A stretch of DNA of 64,000 nucleotides from Neptunicoccus cionae (GTDB lineage: Bacteria; Pseudomonadota; Alphaproteobacteria; Rhodobacterales; Rhodobacteraceae): the NCBI RefSeq assembly GCF_002860325.1, contig NZ_PKOJ01000004.1, forward strand, positions 186,001 to 250,000. The letters run 5' to 3'. The translations under genes and the position numbers were made by a program. The notes under the pieces were generated by a model that saw nothing but the letters and a program-made list of their open reading frames with translations, was not told the origin of the DNA and ran no database searches. This document shows, one piece after another, positions 35,915 through 44,696 of the stretch. Position 1 is the stretch's first letter, and every line of letters starts with the position of its first letter.

Positions 35915-37217
35915 ACCGCTGGTCTTTGCAGCCACATCGGATCTTGCCGGCATTACACGGGGCAAGGCCTTTCCCCTGTCAAAGCTGGACAGTCGGATGA
36001 AAAAGGGTGTGGGTTGGACCCCGACCAATGTGATGATCACCTGTTTCGAACATATCGCAGACGGTCCGTTCGGGGCACTTGGCGATCTGTTGCTGAAACC
36101 TGACGCTGATAGTTTGGTGGAACTGAACCTGGGCGAAAAAGCCCCTGTAGAACGCTTTGCCCTTGGCGACATTACCGACCTGAAAGGCGATCCCTGGGAA
36201 TGTTGCACGCGGTCTATCCTGAAATCAGCCCTTGCACGGCTGGAGCAGGTTGGCGGTGTCGGACTGGTGGGCGCTTTTGAGCACGAATTCCAGTTTCGCG
36301 GTGAAGTCCCCGCCGGGCCGCAAGGATATACGCTGAACGGGTTCTCACAGCGTCGTGCCTTCGGGGAATCCCTGATGGAAGGTTTGGAACAGGGCGGTCT
36401 AGAGACCGATACGTTCATGAAAGAGTACGGCGAGAACCAGTATGAGGTCACAAACGGCCCCGCCAAAGGCGTGCGTGTCGCGGATGAGGCGGTTATCCTG
36501 CGGGAAATCACCCGTATGGCCGCCCGCTATCACGATGAAACCGTGACCTTCACCCCGATCCGCGACACCGCGGGCGTTGGCAACGGGGTTCACATTCACA
36601 TGAGCTTTACCGACGCGAAAGGTGCACCGGCAACCTGGGATGCGGACGGGCCATTTGGAATGTCCAAAGTATCGGCCTCATTCGTGGCAGGGATCTTGAA
36701 ATACCTCGACAGTATTATCGCGCTGACCGCCCCTTCCGCCGTATCCTACCTGCGACTGACCCCGCACCGCTGGAGCGCGGCTTTCAACAATCTGGGGTTC
36801 CGCGACCGTGAAGCCTCCGTCCGGATCTGCCCTGTCACATCGGATGATCCCGAAAAGATCGCCCGTCAGTACAACTTTGAATATCGCGCGGCAGATGCTG
36901 CGGCTTCGCCCCATCTGGCACTGGCTGCAATAATCCACGCAGGGTGTCAGGGGATCGAAGAAAACCTGCCAGCCCCTCCTGTGACACAGGAAGATCTGTC
37001 CGAACTGCCGCCCGAGGCACTGGCTGAACGGGGGTATGTCCGCCTGCCTCAAACTCTCGAAGAAGCGCTGGAGCGGTTTGAAACCAACGAAACCGTCTGT
37101 GGCTGGTTCCCTGAACGGTTTGCATCGGTCTATACCGCTCATAAACGGGGGGAGTTGAGCGTCGTTCAGGATATGGATGAAGCCCAACGCTGCGCAGCCT
37201 ACGAGGCGGTTTACTAA
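35901..37217 (+). CDS. glutamine synthetase-like gamma-glutamyl ligase
   Basis: This is a protein of about 438 residues in the glutamine synthetase superfamily. It has the DLAGITRGKAFPLSK beta-grasp region near the N terminus, the glutamate/ATP site GVGNGVHIHMSF near 225 and the YLRLTPHRWSAAFNNLGFRDR active-site strand near 285. It differs from housekeeping GlnA in length and motifs, so it is probably a gamma-glutamyl-amine or amide ligase of the PuuA/GlnT/FluG kind. I chose the second of two adjacent ATGs, six bases after GGAG. It overlaps the rpiR stop by 14 bp and has a terminator-like hairpin after it. Confidence 0.75.
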   Translation: MKTTEPLVFAATSDLAGITRGKAFPLSKLDSRMKKGVGWTPTNVMITCFEHIADGPFGALGDLLLKPDADSLVELNLGEKAPVERFALGDITDLKGDPWECCTRSILKSALARLEQVGGVGLVGAFEHEFQFRGEVPAGPQGYTLNGFSQRRAFGESLMEGLEQGGLETDTFMKEYGENQYEVTNGPAKGVRVADEAVILREITRMAARYHDETVTFTPIRDTAGVGNGVHIHMSFTDAKGAPATWDADGPFGMSKVSASFVAGILKYLDSIIALTAPSAVSYLRLTPHRWSAAFNNLGFRDREASVRICPVTSDDPEKIARQYNFEYRAADAAASPHLALAAIIHAGCQGIEENLPAPPVTQEDLSELPPEALAERGYVRLPQTLEEALERFETNETVCGWFPERFASVYTAHKRGELSVVQDMDEAQRCAAYEAVY

Positions 37218-37224
37218 ACATCAG

Positions 37225-37243
37225 GGGGCCGCGATCCGGCCCC
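37225..37243. terminator. terminator hairpin between convergent genes
   Basis: Arms GGGGCCG (37225-37231) and CGGCCCC (37237-37243) with a 5-nt loop, followed by GCATTTT on the plus strand, lie between the GS-like gene and the BKACE gene. Confidence 0.55.
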
Positions 37244-37255
37244 GCATTTTCCGCA

Positions 37256-38095
37256 TCATGCGGTATTGCGCCCAAGCCCCAGAATCGTGCGGGCCTGTTG
37301 CCATGTGGCGACAGGACGTTCGTATTTTTCACAAAACTCTGCCGCACGGCGTACCAATGCAGCGTTGGACGGGGCAAGCGTGTCGCGGTCAAGACGCACG
37401 TTATCTTCCAGCCCTGTGCGGGCATGGCCACCGCTGGAAATCGACCACTCGTTTAACACGATCTGCTGCGCACCAATCCCTGCCGCACACCACGCCGCGC
37501 CATCACCAAACAGGCGCTTAACGGTTTTGATATAGAAATCGAAAACGTCACGATCCACCGGCATGGCATTTTTCACACCCATCACGAATTGGACATAAGG
37601 GGTATCCCTGATCTGGCCGTTCTTGTGCATCTCTGCCGCTTTCAGAATATGGCTAAGGTCAAAAGCTTCCACTTCAGGCTTCACGCCGTATTCCAGCATC
37701 TCGGACGCCAGCCAGTCCACCAGTTCCGGCGGATTTTCATAGACACGTGTCGGGAAATTGTTTGATCCGACGGAAAGCGATGCCATATCCGGCGCAAGCG
37801 AAAGCATACCGCCCCGCGTTTTGCCCGCCCCCGACCGGCCTCCGGTGGAAAACTGGATAATCATGCCGGGACAGTGTTTTTCCAACCCCTCTTTCAACCG
37901 CGCGAATTTCTCGGGATCGGCAGAGGGCGTCTCGTCGTCGTTGCGCACATGGGCGTGGCAGATGGTTGCCCCTGCTTCAAACGCTTCCTGCGTGGATTCC
38001 ACCTGTTCGGCCACTGTTATCGGGACTGCCGGGTTGTTCGCCTTGGTCGGCAGGGAGCCGGTGATCGCGACGCAGATGATGCAGGGGTTTTCCAT
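37256..38095 (-). CDS. beta-keto acid cleavage enzyme (BKACE, DUF849)
   Basis: This is a 279-residue TIM-barrel zinc enzyme of the BKACE family, founded on 3-keto-5-aminohexanoate cleavage enzyme. Family members condense a beta-keto acid with acetyl-CoA, giving acetoacetate and a new acyl-CoA. The N terminus IICVAITGSLPTKANNPAVP and the metal motif CHAHVR (H47, H49) are clear, as are the glycine-rich FSTGGRSGAG and LSVGSNNFP. It lies 8 bp after pcaG in the pob-pca operon, so beta-ketoadipate is the natural guess for its substrate, which would yield succinyl-CoA and acetoacetate. Confidence 0.82.
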   Translation of the reverse strand: MENPCIICVAITGSLPTKANNPAVPITVAEQVESTQEAFEAGATICHAHVRNDDETPSADPEKFARLKEGLEKHCPGMIIQFSTGGRSGAGKTRGGMLSLAPDMASLSVGSNNFPTRVYENPPELVDWLASEMLEYGVKPEVEAFDLSHILKAAEMHKNGQIRDTPYVQFVMGVKNAMPVDRDVFDFYIKTVKRLFGDGAAWCAAGIGAQQIVLNEWSISSGGHARTGLEDNVRLDRDTLAPSNAALVRRAAEFCEKYERPVATWQQARTILGLGRNTA

Positions 38096-38103
38096 GATGC
38101 CTC

Positions 38104-38718
38104 TTAAATGTCGAAAAAGATGGTTTCTTTCGGTCCTTGAAGATGAATGTCAAAACGATAGCTGCCGTCGGCAGATTTTTCGGCCAGCAGCGTCGGGATG
38201 CGGTTCTGGTGCTCGATCCGCGTCAGGATCGGATCGGCGGCATTGGCGTCGGCTTCATCCGCAAAATAGATACGGGTGTGAAGACCGAGGTTTATGCCCC
38301 GCGCCACGATCCAAACGGTGATATGGGGCGCCTGCATGCGACCGTCGGGAAACGGCACAGCGCCGGGCTTTACGGTTTCAAAAGTGAACTCGCCCGTGTT
38401 CATATCACCGGGCGAGCGTCCCCATCCGGTGAAGTTCGGATCGGCCTGCCCGCGGGTTTCATTGGCAGAGGCGAACAGCCCCGCCGCATCCGGTTGCCAG
38501 ATTTCGACCATCGCATCCCGCAGCGGTGTGCCGGTGCCGTCATAGACGACGCCTTTGATGGTGATCTCCTCTCCCTTCACAGGACCGGTTTTCATCGAAG
38601 TACCAAGATCACCCCCGTAAATTTCAATGCCGGTAAAATTCGGCGTACAACCGATGTGCACATAAGGGCCGGCGGTCTGGCTGGGGCTTTCTTTCAGGTA
38701 GTCGAGCCGTTGGGTCAT
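38104..38718 (-). CDS. pcaG: protocatechuate 3,4-dioxygenase alpha subunit
   Basis: This is the 204-residue alpha subunit of the intradiol dioxygenase that opens protocatechuate to 3-carboxy-cis,cis-muconate. It starts with KESPSQTAGPYVHIGCTPNF, the typical PcaG opening, and contains VYDGTGTPLRDAMVEIWQPD and the AGLFAS/GWGRS segments. The alpha subunit lacks the full iron ligand set, as expected. It follows pcaH by 2 bp, with GGGGCTGTAACC before the ATG. Confidence 0.9.
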   Translation of the reverse strand: MTQRLDYLKESPSQTAGPYVHIGCTPNFTGIEIYGGDLGTSMKTGPVKGEEITIKGVVYDGTGTPLRDAMVEIWQPDAAGLFASANETRGQADPNFTGWGRSPGDMNTGEFTFETVKPGAVPFPDGRMQAPHITVWIVARGINLGLHTRIYFADEADANAADPILTRIEHQNRIPTLLAEKSADGSYRFDIHLQGPKETIFFDI

Positions 38719-38720
38719 GG

Positions 38721-39458
38721 TTACAGCCCCTCCTTGCGGTTCTCAAAATAGGTCTGCCGCCGTCCGCGCAGCACCATGTCAAACTTATAGGCGCGGCTGT
38801 CCATCGGCACGGTGCGGTTCATGTCCAGCAGCGCCGTCAGCGCATCCACCGCTTCCTGACTTTTCAGAACCCCGACAATCGGGCAGAGTTTGATATGCGG
38901 GTCGCCTTCAAAATACATCTGGGTGATCAGACGCTGGGCAAACCCGTGACCGAACACGGAAAAATGGATGTGGGCGGGGCGCCAGTCGTTCATACCGTTG
39001 GGCCAGGGATAAGGGCCGGGCTGGATTGTGCGAAACTCGTAAGAGCCGTCTTCTGCCGTGATCGTGCGCCCGCAGCCGCCAAAGTTCGGGTCAAGTGCGG
39101 CCTGATAGGCCTCTTTCTTGTGGCGATACCGACCGCCTGCATTGGCCTGCCAGAACTCCACCAGCGCATTTGGTACGCCGCGCCCGTTTTCATCGAGCAC
39201 GCGACCGTGCACAATGATCCGCGGACCAATGGCAGATTCACCCGGTTTGGCGTAGTTCAGGATCAGATCGTTATCAAGCTCGCCCAGAATGTTATGCCCG
39301 AACACCGGAGAGGTTTCTTCGGACAGGGTTGTGGGAAAGGACAGCAACGCCGCCTGCGGACTGCGTTTGATGCTGGTTTTATAAGGGGGCGTCAGCGCAT
39401 CGGGCTGCCAGTTCCGGTCCCGCGGGATAAAACCGCCAGTGGGTTTGATCGGGCTCAT
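38721..39458 (-). CDS. pcaH: protocatechuate 3,4-dioxygenase beta subunit
   Basis: This is the 245-residue catalytic beta subunit. The ferric iron ligands can be followed: a Tyr in [12 protein letters not shown], a Tyr in GPYPWPNG, and the two His of [11 protein letters not shown]. The sequence [22 protein letters not shown] is typical of PcaH. Its ATG overlaps the pcaC stop (ATGA), and pcaG follows directly, consistent with equal production of the two subunits. Confidence 0.92.
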   Translation of the reverse strand: MSPIKPTGGFIPRDRNWQPDALTPPYKTSIKRSPQAALLSFPTTLSEETSPVFGHNILGELDNDLILNYAKPGESAIGPRIIVHGRVLDENGRGVPNALVEFWQANAGGRYRHKKEAYQAALDPNFGGCGRTITAEDGSYEFRTIQPGPYPWPNGMNDWRPAHIHFSVFGHGFAQRLITQMYFEGDPHIKLCPIVGVLKSQEAVDALTALLDMNRTVPMDSRAYKFDMVLRGRRQTYFENRKEGL

Positions 39459-39835
39459 AGGTCTATCCCCAATTCCTTATAGGTCTCTTTAGCCAGCTTA
39501 ATCGCATGGTTTGCTTTTGGCACCCCTGCATAAACCGCGACGTGCATGAAGGCCTGCATCACCTCTTCCGGTTTTGCGCCGGTGTTCTGGGTGGCACGGA
39601 TGTGCATCGGGATTTCTTCGAAATTCCCCATCGCTGCCAGCAGCGAAAGCGTCAGCAGGGAACGATCCCGCCGCGAGATCGTCTCATCCGCCCAAAGCGT
39701 GCCCCAAGCCCCTTCAGTAATCAGGCTCTGGAACGGTTCGTCAAAAGCACTCTTACCCGCTTCGGCGCGATCCACATGAGCCGCACCCAAAACTTCACGG
39801 CGCACGGCCATACCTGTGTCAAAACGCGTGGTCAT
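39455..39835 (-). CDS. pcaC: 4-carboxymuconolactone decarboxylase
   Basis: This is a 126-residue AhpD-like-fold protein that decarboxylates 4-carboxymuconolactone to beta-ketoadipate enol-lactone. It opens with [20 protein letters not shown] and contains [23 protein letters not shown] and the catalytic region [20 protein letters not shown], all typical of PcaC. The ATG at 39835 has AAGGAG upstream; an in-frame extension to 39865 runs into pobA and is not credible. It lies 10 bp after pobA. Confidence 0.92.
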   Translation of the reverse strand: MTTRFDTGMAVRREVLGAAHVDRAEAGKSAFDEPFQSLITEGAWGTLWADETISRRDRSLLTLSLLAAMGNFEEIPMHIRATQNTGAKPEEVMQAFMHVAVYAGVPKANHAIKLAKETYKELGIDL

Positions 39836-39845
39836 AAAAGTCTCC

Positions 39846-41015
39846 TTAATAGGGCAGGCCAACATAATTTTCGGCCATCGCTTGTTGCGCCGCGTTATTG
39901 GAGCGCAAGAACTCCAGATCGGCGATCTGCATCTTCAAATCGAAACCGGACTGGTCCGGATAGCGGTGCATCAGCGAAGAGAACCACCAAGAGAACCGTT
40001 CCGCCTTCCACACCCGTTTCAGGGCTTTTTCAGAGTAGGCGTCGATGCCTTCTTCCGAGCCGTTTTCGTAATAGTCCCGCAATCCGTTGAACAGATAGTT
40101 CACATCGGACGCTGCCGTATTCAGCCCCTTCGCCCCCGTAGGCGGCACGATATGGGCGGCATCGCCACACAGGAACAACCGCCCCCAGCGCATCGGTTCG
40201 GTCACGAAAGATCGTAGCGGCGCGATGGATTTTTCGATGGATGGCCCTGTCACCAACGCATCGGCGGTCTCTTTGGGAAGGCGGCGTTTGAGCTCCATCC
40301 AGAACGCCTCGTCCGTCCAGTCCTTTGGACTGTCGCTAAGTGAACACTGGATGTAATACCGGCTGAGGTTTTCATTGCGCATGGAACACAGCGCGAAACC
40401 CCGTTCGGAATTGGAATAGATCAGTTCATGGTTAACAGGGGGTGTCTCGCTCAGGATGCCGAGCCAGCCGAAAGGATAGACCTTTTCATATTCCCTGCGC
40501 ACATCAAGCGGGATGGACTGGCGGCTGACACCGTGGAACCCGTCACAGCCTGCAACGAAATCGCAATCAATCCGGCGGCTCTCTCCCGCGACGGTGTAGG
40601 TGACATAAGGCGCATCGGAGTTGGCGTCGTTGATCACCACATCCTCTACCTCGAATTCAATCTTGCCACCGGCCTTTTCCCGCGCGGCGTAAAGATCGCG
40701 GGTCACTTCGGTCTGGCCATAGACCATAACGGGTTTTCCGGTCAGTTCGGCAAAATCGATGCGGAAAATCTCATCCCCGTAGGATACCAGCGTGCCGTCA
40801 TGGGGATAGCCTTCGGCGTGCATCCGTTCGGCGCAACCGGCCTGTTCCATCAGCCCGACCAGCCCCTGTTCCAGAACACCGGCACGGATACGGCCCAGAA
40901 CATAGTCTTTGGTTTTGCGCTCCAGCACGATGCTGTCGATGCCGTGTTTGTCCAGCAGTTGAGACAACAAAAGACCCGAAGGACCACCACCAATGATTGC
41001 AACTTGTGTCTTCAC
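39846..41015 (-). CDS. pobA: 4-hydroxybenzoate 3-monooxygenase
   Basis: This is a 389-residue FAD-dependent monooxygenase that converts 4-hydroxybenzoate to protocatechuate with NADPH and oxygen. The three flavin motifs are present: IIGGGPSGLLLSQLL at the N terminus, FVAGCDGFHGVSRQ (DG motif) near 155 and LCGDAAHIVPPTGAKGLN (GD motif) near 285. Length is standard for PobA. It starts at a GTG with GGGAGGCGG just before it, and is the first gene of the operon, divergent from the pcaQ-type regulator. Confidence 0.92.
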   Translation of the reverse strand: MKTQVAIIGGGPSGLLLSQLLDKHGIDSIVLERKTKDYVLGRIRAGVLEQGLVGLMEQAGCAERMHAEGYPHDGTLVSYGDEIFRIDFAELTGKPVMVYGQTEVTRDLYAAREKAGGKIEFEVEDVVINDANSDAPYVTYTVAGESRRIDCDFVAGCDGFHGVSRQSIPLDVRREYEKVYPFGWLGILSETPPVNHELIYSNSERGFALCSMRNENLSRYYIQCSLSDSPKDWTDEAFWMELKRRLPKETADALVTGPSIEKSIAPLRSFVTEPMRWGRLFLCGDAAHIVPPTGAKGLNTAASDVNYLFNGLRDYYENGSEEGIDAYSEKALKRVWKAERFSWWFSSLMHRYPDQSGFDLKMQIADLEFLRSNNAAQQAMAENYVGLPY

Positions 41016-41098
41016 ACCCGCCTCCCAGAAAATTCAATCCTTGTTACTACACTTTTCTAGCTATAAAAAATGATAAAACAGGTGATTTAGTTGCGATA

Positions 41099-42019
41099 AT
41101 GGAAAGTAACCGTCTACGACAAATCAAGATGCGGCATCTCTCTGCCTTTGTAGAGACCGTGCGGCGGGGCAGTTTGAAGGCTGCTTCCGAACAGATCATG
41201 CTGACCCAACCGGCAATTTCCAAAACCCTGCGGGATCTTGAAGAGATACTGGGGGTGACGTTGCTGCATCGGGATCGCGGCGGCATCCGCCTGACCCGTG
41301 AGGGCGCGGTGTTCCGGCAGTTTGCGGAACAGGGGTTGGCTGCGCTAAACCACGGATTGGCAAGCCTTGATGCATTGTCCGCAGGACGCGCCACTCCGCT
41401 GCGGATAGGCACACTGCCCAGTGTCGCTGCAGATCTGCTGCCCGATGTGATCCTGCAATTTGGCGAACTGTCGCCCGCCACCCCTGTCACGGTTGAGGAC
41501 GGCGGCATTCGCACCCTGCTGGAACGGTTGCGTTCCGGAGCGCTCGATCTTGTGCTGGGACGAATGGGGCAGCCCGAAACCATGACCGGGCTTTCCTTTA
41601 CCCAATTATATGCAGAACAGGTGGTTTTTGCCGCTGCAGCCGGACATCCCCTTGCACAGGAAACGCGGCTGGAGGCTTTGAATGAATGTCTCATCCTTTA
41701 TCCGCCAAATGACGCCGCAATCCGCCCGTTGGTAGACCGCTACCTGATTTCGCAGGGCATCACGGACTGGCCGAACCGGCTGGAAACCGTGTCGAGCTCT
41801 TTTGGCCGGTCCATGACGCTCGGCCCGGCGCAGGCCATCTGGATTATCAGTCAGGGCGTTGTGGCGAGGGACATTGCAGCAGGCCAAATGATCACGCTTC
41901 CACTTGATACGCAGGCTATGGCAGGACCAGTCGGGATCATGGCGCGCAGCGAAGAAGATCCAACCCCTGCGATACGACTGTTCCGACAGGCATTGGTTTC
42001 TGCGTTGCAGGACAGTTGA
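41099..42019 (+). CDS. pcaQ: LysR-family regulator of the pca/pob operon
   Basis: This is a 306-residue LysR regulator: N-terminal winged helix (RHLSAFVETVRRGSLKAASE, then QIMLTQPAISKTLRDLEEIL) and a C-terminal periplasmic-binding-protein-like effector domain. The short N-terminal extension MESNRLRQIKMRHL and divergent position relative to pobA-pcaCHG match PcaQ, which activates protocatechuate genes in response to beta-carboxymuconolactone-type intermediates. A longer frame begins at 40997 inside pobA; the ATG at 41099 is preferred because it clears that gene. I did not find a clear PcaQ box in the 83-bp gap. Confidence 0.8.
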   Translation: MESNRLRQIKMRHLSAFVETVRRGSLKAASEQIMLTQPAISKTLRDLEEILGVTLLHRDRGGIRLTREGAVFRQFAEQGLAALNHGLASLDALSAGRATPLRIGTLPSVAADLLPDVILQFGELSPATPVTVEDGGIRTLLERLRSGALDLVLGRMGQPETMTGLSFTQLYAEQVVFAAAAGHPLAQETRLEALNECLILYPPNDAAIRPLVDRYLISQGITDWPNRLETVSSSFGRSMTLGPAQAIWIISQGVVARDIAAGQMITLPLDTQAMAGPVGIMARSEEDPTPAIRLFRQALVSALQDS

Positions 42020-42031
42020 ACCACGTGCTTC

Positions 42032-42418
42032 TCAGGTACTGCCAGTGCGATCGTGTTCATAGGTTTTTGTAGCCGCGAATTCTGGCAGCCAGTTTTCCCG
42101 CCGCACGCACCATAGCTCGTAGGTGGGTTTAAACCGGTTCGGGGCGTCAAGTGCGCCAAGATGCACTTCGATTTCATTGGCGCTTCGCGAAAATACAGAG
42201 GATCCACAAGTCGGACAGAAAGCCCGACCCTCGAACGCTTTATAGTCGCCCTGCACTTCTATTGCGGTATCCGCAAAAATTGCGGATGCGTGAAAAACTG
42301 CCCCGTGGTGTTTGCGGCAGGATAGACAATGGCATACCCCCACGCGCAGCGGTGCACCTTTAGCGATGAACCGGATTTCGCCGCAAAGGCATCCACCTTC
42401 GGCTTGGTCTGATAGCAT
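42032..42418 (-). CDS. GFA/CENP-V-family zinc protein
   Basis: This is a 128-residue protein of the GFA (glutathione-dependent formaldehyde-activating enzyme-like) family. It has the zinc cysteines GGCLCGEIRF, VCHCLSCRKHHG and FCPTCGSSVF. The family includes a glutathione-formaldehyde binding protein, but many members have unrelated or unknown functions. The ATG at 42418 has AAAGGAC upstream. It lies 17 bp after a glutaredoxin-domain membrane protein in the same direction, so a thiol-related role is plausible. Confidence 0.75.
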   Translation of the reverse strand: MLSDQAEGGCLCGEIRFIAKGAPLRVGVCHCLSCRKHHGAVFHASAIFADTAIEVQGDYKAFEGRAFCPTCGSSVFSRSANEIEVHLGALDAPNRFKPTYELWCVRRENWLPEFAATKTYEHDRTGST

Positions 42419-42435
42419 ATCGCGTCCTTTCCGGT

Positions 42436-43251
42436 TTAGCTGTAGATCTGCGGCAGCAGCATCCACAACCCCATGCCAACCATTATCAAGTTTTCTGAAA
42501 GCGAAATCAGCCCGAGCGGCACATTGGAGCCGCCCCCAACGCAGGCACAGGTCAATTCACGCCGGTCGATGTACACTGCTTTAATGACACTCACCGCGCC
42601 AATAAAACCGATAAACAGCGCCACAGGTGCCACAAGCCAGATCAGAAAGCTGTCCCGTCCGATGAGGGCCATCATCCCGATCCCTGCATAAAGTTCCAGA
42701 AACGGATAGGCATACCCGTAGGGCACGTAGCGGCGGGCGAGCAGGTCGTAACCGAGGAAGCCGTTAACAAATCCCTCAATATCCTGAAGCTTCTGGATCG
42801 CCAGCGCCACCATTGAAGTGGCGAAAAACCACTTAAACAGGGTAAGGACCGGAAAGCCTTCGTAGAGGTTTAGCACAATTGCAAGAGCCATCAGTGCGGT
42901 AGAGGCAAAAATCGCGATAACCGGCTGATAGGTCGTGTCATCTTCGCCCAGAACCTTGTAGCCGAAAAACTCCTTCAAATCAGAGTACCCGCCCACCTGC
43001 TCTCCGTCGATGTAAGTGATCGGCGTTGTCTCGACCCCGTGGGCCTCTTTAAATGCGTCTACCTCTTCTCGCGTGGTCAGCTTCGTATCCTCAACCTTAT
43101 ACCCTTTGCGCTTCAGCAGCGACTTGGACTTCAGTCCGAACGGACACAAATGCCCCGGCATTGCCATACGATAGAGCGCGGCGGTCTTAGCCTCGCCTGT
43201 TGATTTGCTCGCGGCAGTTTGCGGTGTGTCGATTGCTTTGGCCTGTGTCAT
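42436..43251 (-). CDS. glutaredoxin-MauE membrane fusion protein
   Basis: This is a 271-residue fusion. Residues about 24-98 are a glutaredoxin-like domain with a monothiol CPFG active site (C36, F38, G39), a cis-Pro region VETTPITY and GGYSDL. Residues 108-270 hold about four to five hydrophobic segments that resemble the MauE/DoxX-like redox membrane family, ending in a CxC pair (C235, C237; TCACVGGGSN) just before the last helix. MauE proteins help disulfide formation in methylamine dehydrogenase. The ATG at 43251 follows GGAGG. No maturation target is encoded nearby. Confidence 0.72.
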   Translation of the reverse strand: MTQAKAIDTPQTAASKSTGEAKTAALYRMAMPGHLCPFGLKSKSLLKRKGYKVEDTKLTTREEVDAFKEAHGVETTPITYIDGEQVGGYSDLKEFFGYKVLGEDDTTYQPVIAIFASTALMALAIVLNLYEGFPVLTLFKWFFATSMVALAIQKLQDIEGFVNGFLGYDLLARRYVPYGYAYPFLELYAGIGMMALIGRDSFLIWLVAPVALFIGFIGAVSVIKAVYIDRRELTCACVGGGSNVPLGLISLSENLIMVGMGLWMLLPQIYS

Positions 43252-43445
43252 CAATGCCTCCGGAACATACGGAGCCGCGCAAAGATCTGCGTCGGTCCCA
43301 CGGGTTTTTACTGTCCCGATAACGGTAGATCGCGGTTAGGTCTTTTCAATAGCGGGCCGGTTGTCCCTGACACCTCGGCGCTGCTTGACTTGTGCCGCCA
43401 ACCTCCCTAGACCCCCGCTTCCGTCTCAAAACAGGAGCCTTCGCA

Positions 43446-44696
43446 ATGGTCCAGAACAGCCACACACTCGGGATAGATTTCGGTACTTCGAACTCTGCCG
43501 CAGGGTATTTTCGCGATGGCAAACCCCAGTTGATTACGATGGACGGTGGTGAAACCACATTGCCGACCACCTTTTTCTTTGACTTTGAAAACCGTGAAAC
43601 CCTGATTGGGGAGCCTGCCAATCAGGCGCTTCTGGCGGGGGCAGAAGGACGCTTCATGCGTGCTCTCAAGCGGGTGCTTGGCACCAGTCTGATGCACGAA
43701 AAACGCCAATTGTTCAACGAGCGTATCAGCTTCGTCGACATCATCGGGCGGTTTCTGGCAGAGATCAAAGCCCGCGCCGAAGCTGAATCCGGCCTGCATT
43801 TTGACAAGGCCCTGTCGGGGCGGCCCGTGGTGTTTCACGGCAGCGACGATCCCCGCGAGGATCAGGCCGAAGCAGACTTGCGTGCCTGTTATCTCGCCGC
43901 CGGTTTTACAGAGGTCAGCTTTATGGCCGAACCGGAAGCCGCCGCTATAGCTAGCGGTGCGCTGGATCAGTCGCGCGAGATCGGATTGATTGTGGACATC
44001 GGCGGCGGTACTTCGGATTTCTCGGTATTTCGCGCGCGGGACGGCGAGGTTGAAATCCTTGCCAATCATGGAATACGGATCGGGGGCACCGATTTTGACC
44101 ATGACATCAGCTTTGCACAAGTGATGCCTTTGCTTGGCAGGGGCAGCCTGCTGCGCGACGTGATGGGATCAGGCACAAAGCCGGCGCCCAATGCGATCTA
44201 CAACGATCTGGCTACATGGGAGAAAATCCCATTTCTTTACACCGCGCAGAACCGCAAAATGGTTGCTGATATGGTGCGGCAGGCGGAAGAGGCGGAAAAA
44301 CTGGAACGCCTTGCAGAGGTACTGGAAGACGAACTTGGCCACGAGATCGCCTTCGGGGTAGAACAGGGCAAAATCCGCGCGAACAAAGGGCTGGTTGATG
44401 CGGCGATCCCGCTGGACGGGATTTCACACGGGCTGAAGGCGCCATTGTCGGGAATCGCCCTGTCAGAGCTACTCTCTCCCTATGACACTGCATTGCGGGT
44501 CGCGGCGCAGGACACGGTGAAACGGGCGGGACTGAGATATGCGCAGGTTGACAAGGTGATTTATGTCGGCGGGTCGAGCCTGATGTCTGTGGTCGCCCGC
44601 GCCATGAAGGCCGAGTTTCCGGAAGCGACACACAGCTTTTCCGAAGTCTTCACAGCGGTAACAGACGGGCTGGCGCTGGCGGCAGGCAGGGCTTAA
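43446..44696 (+). CDS. Hsp70-like ATPase (YegD type)
   Basis: This is a 416-residue actin/Hsp70-fold ATPase without a substrate-binding domain, resembling YegD. The phosphate loops are GIDFGTSNSAAG near residue 9 and DIGGGTSDFSVF near 185, with VGGSSLMSVVARAM close to the C terminus as the adenosine motif. An internal charged helical stretch (MVRQAEEAEKLERLAEVLED) sits near 280. The start is ATG 43446, preceded by AGGAG at a slightly long spacing. Its function is unknown; it stands alone, without DnaJ or GrpE genes nearby. Confidence 0.75.
   Translation: MVQNSHTLGIDFGTSNSAAGYFRDGKPQLITMDGGETTLPTTFFFDFENRETLIGEPANQALLAGAEGRFMRALKRVLGTSLMHEKRQLFNERISFVDIIGRFLAEIKARAEAESGLHFDKALSGRPVVFHGSDDPREDQAEADLRACYLAAGFTEVSFMAEPEAAAIASGALDQSREIGLIVDIGGGTSDFSVFRARDGEVEILANHGIRIGGTDFDHDISFAQVMPLLGRGSLLRDVMGSGTKPAPNAIYNDLATWEKIPFLYTAQNRKMVADMVRQAEEAEKLERLAEVLEDELGHEIAFGVEQGKIRANKGLVDAAIPLDGISHGLKAPLSGIALSELLSPYDTALRVAAQDTVKRAGLRYAQVDKVIYVGGSSLMSVVARAMKAEFPEATHSFSEVFTAVTDGLALAAGRA

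Noticed and set aside
41016-41098. PcaQ operator
   Set aside because: I looked for an ATAACC/GGTTAA-type box between pobA and pcaQ and did not find a convincing one.
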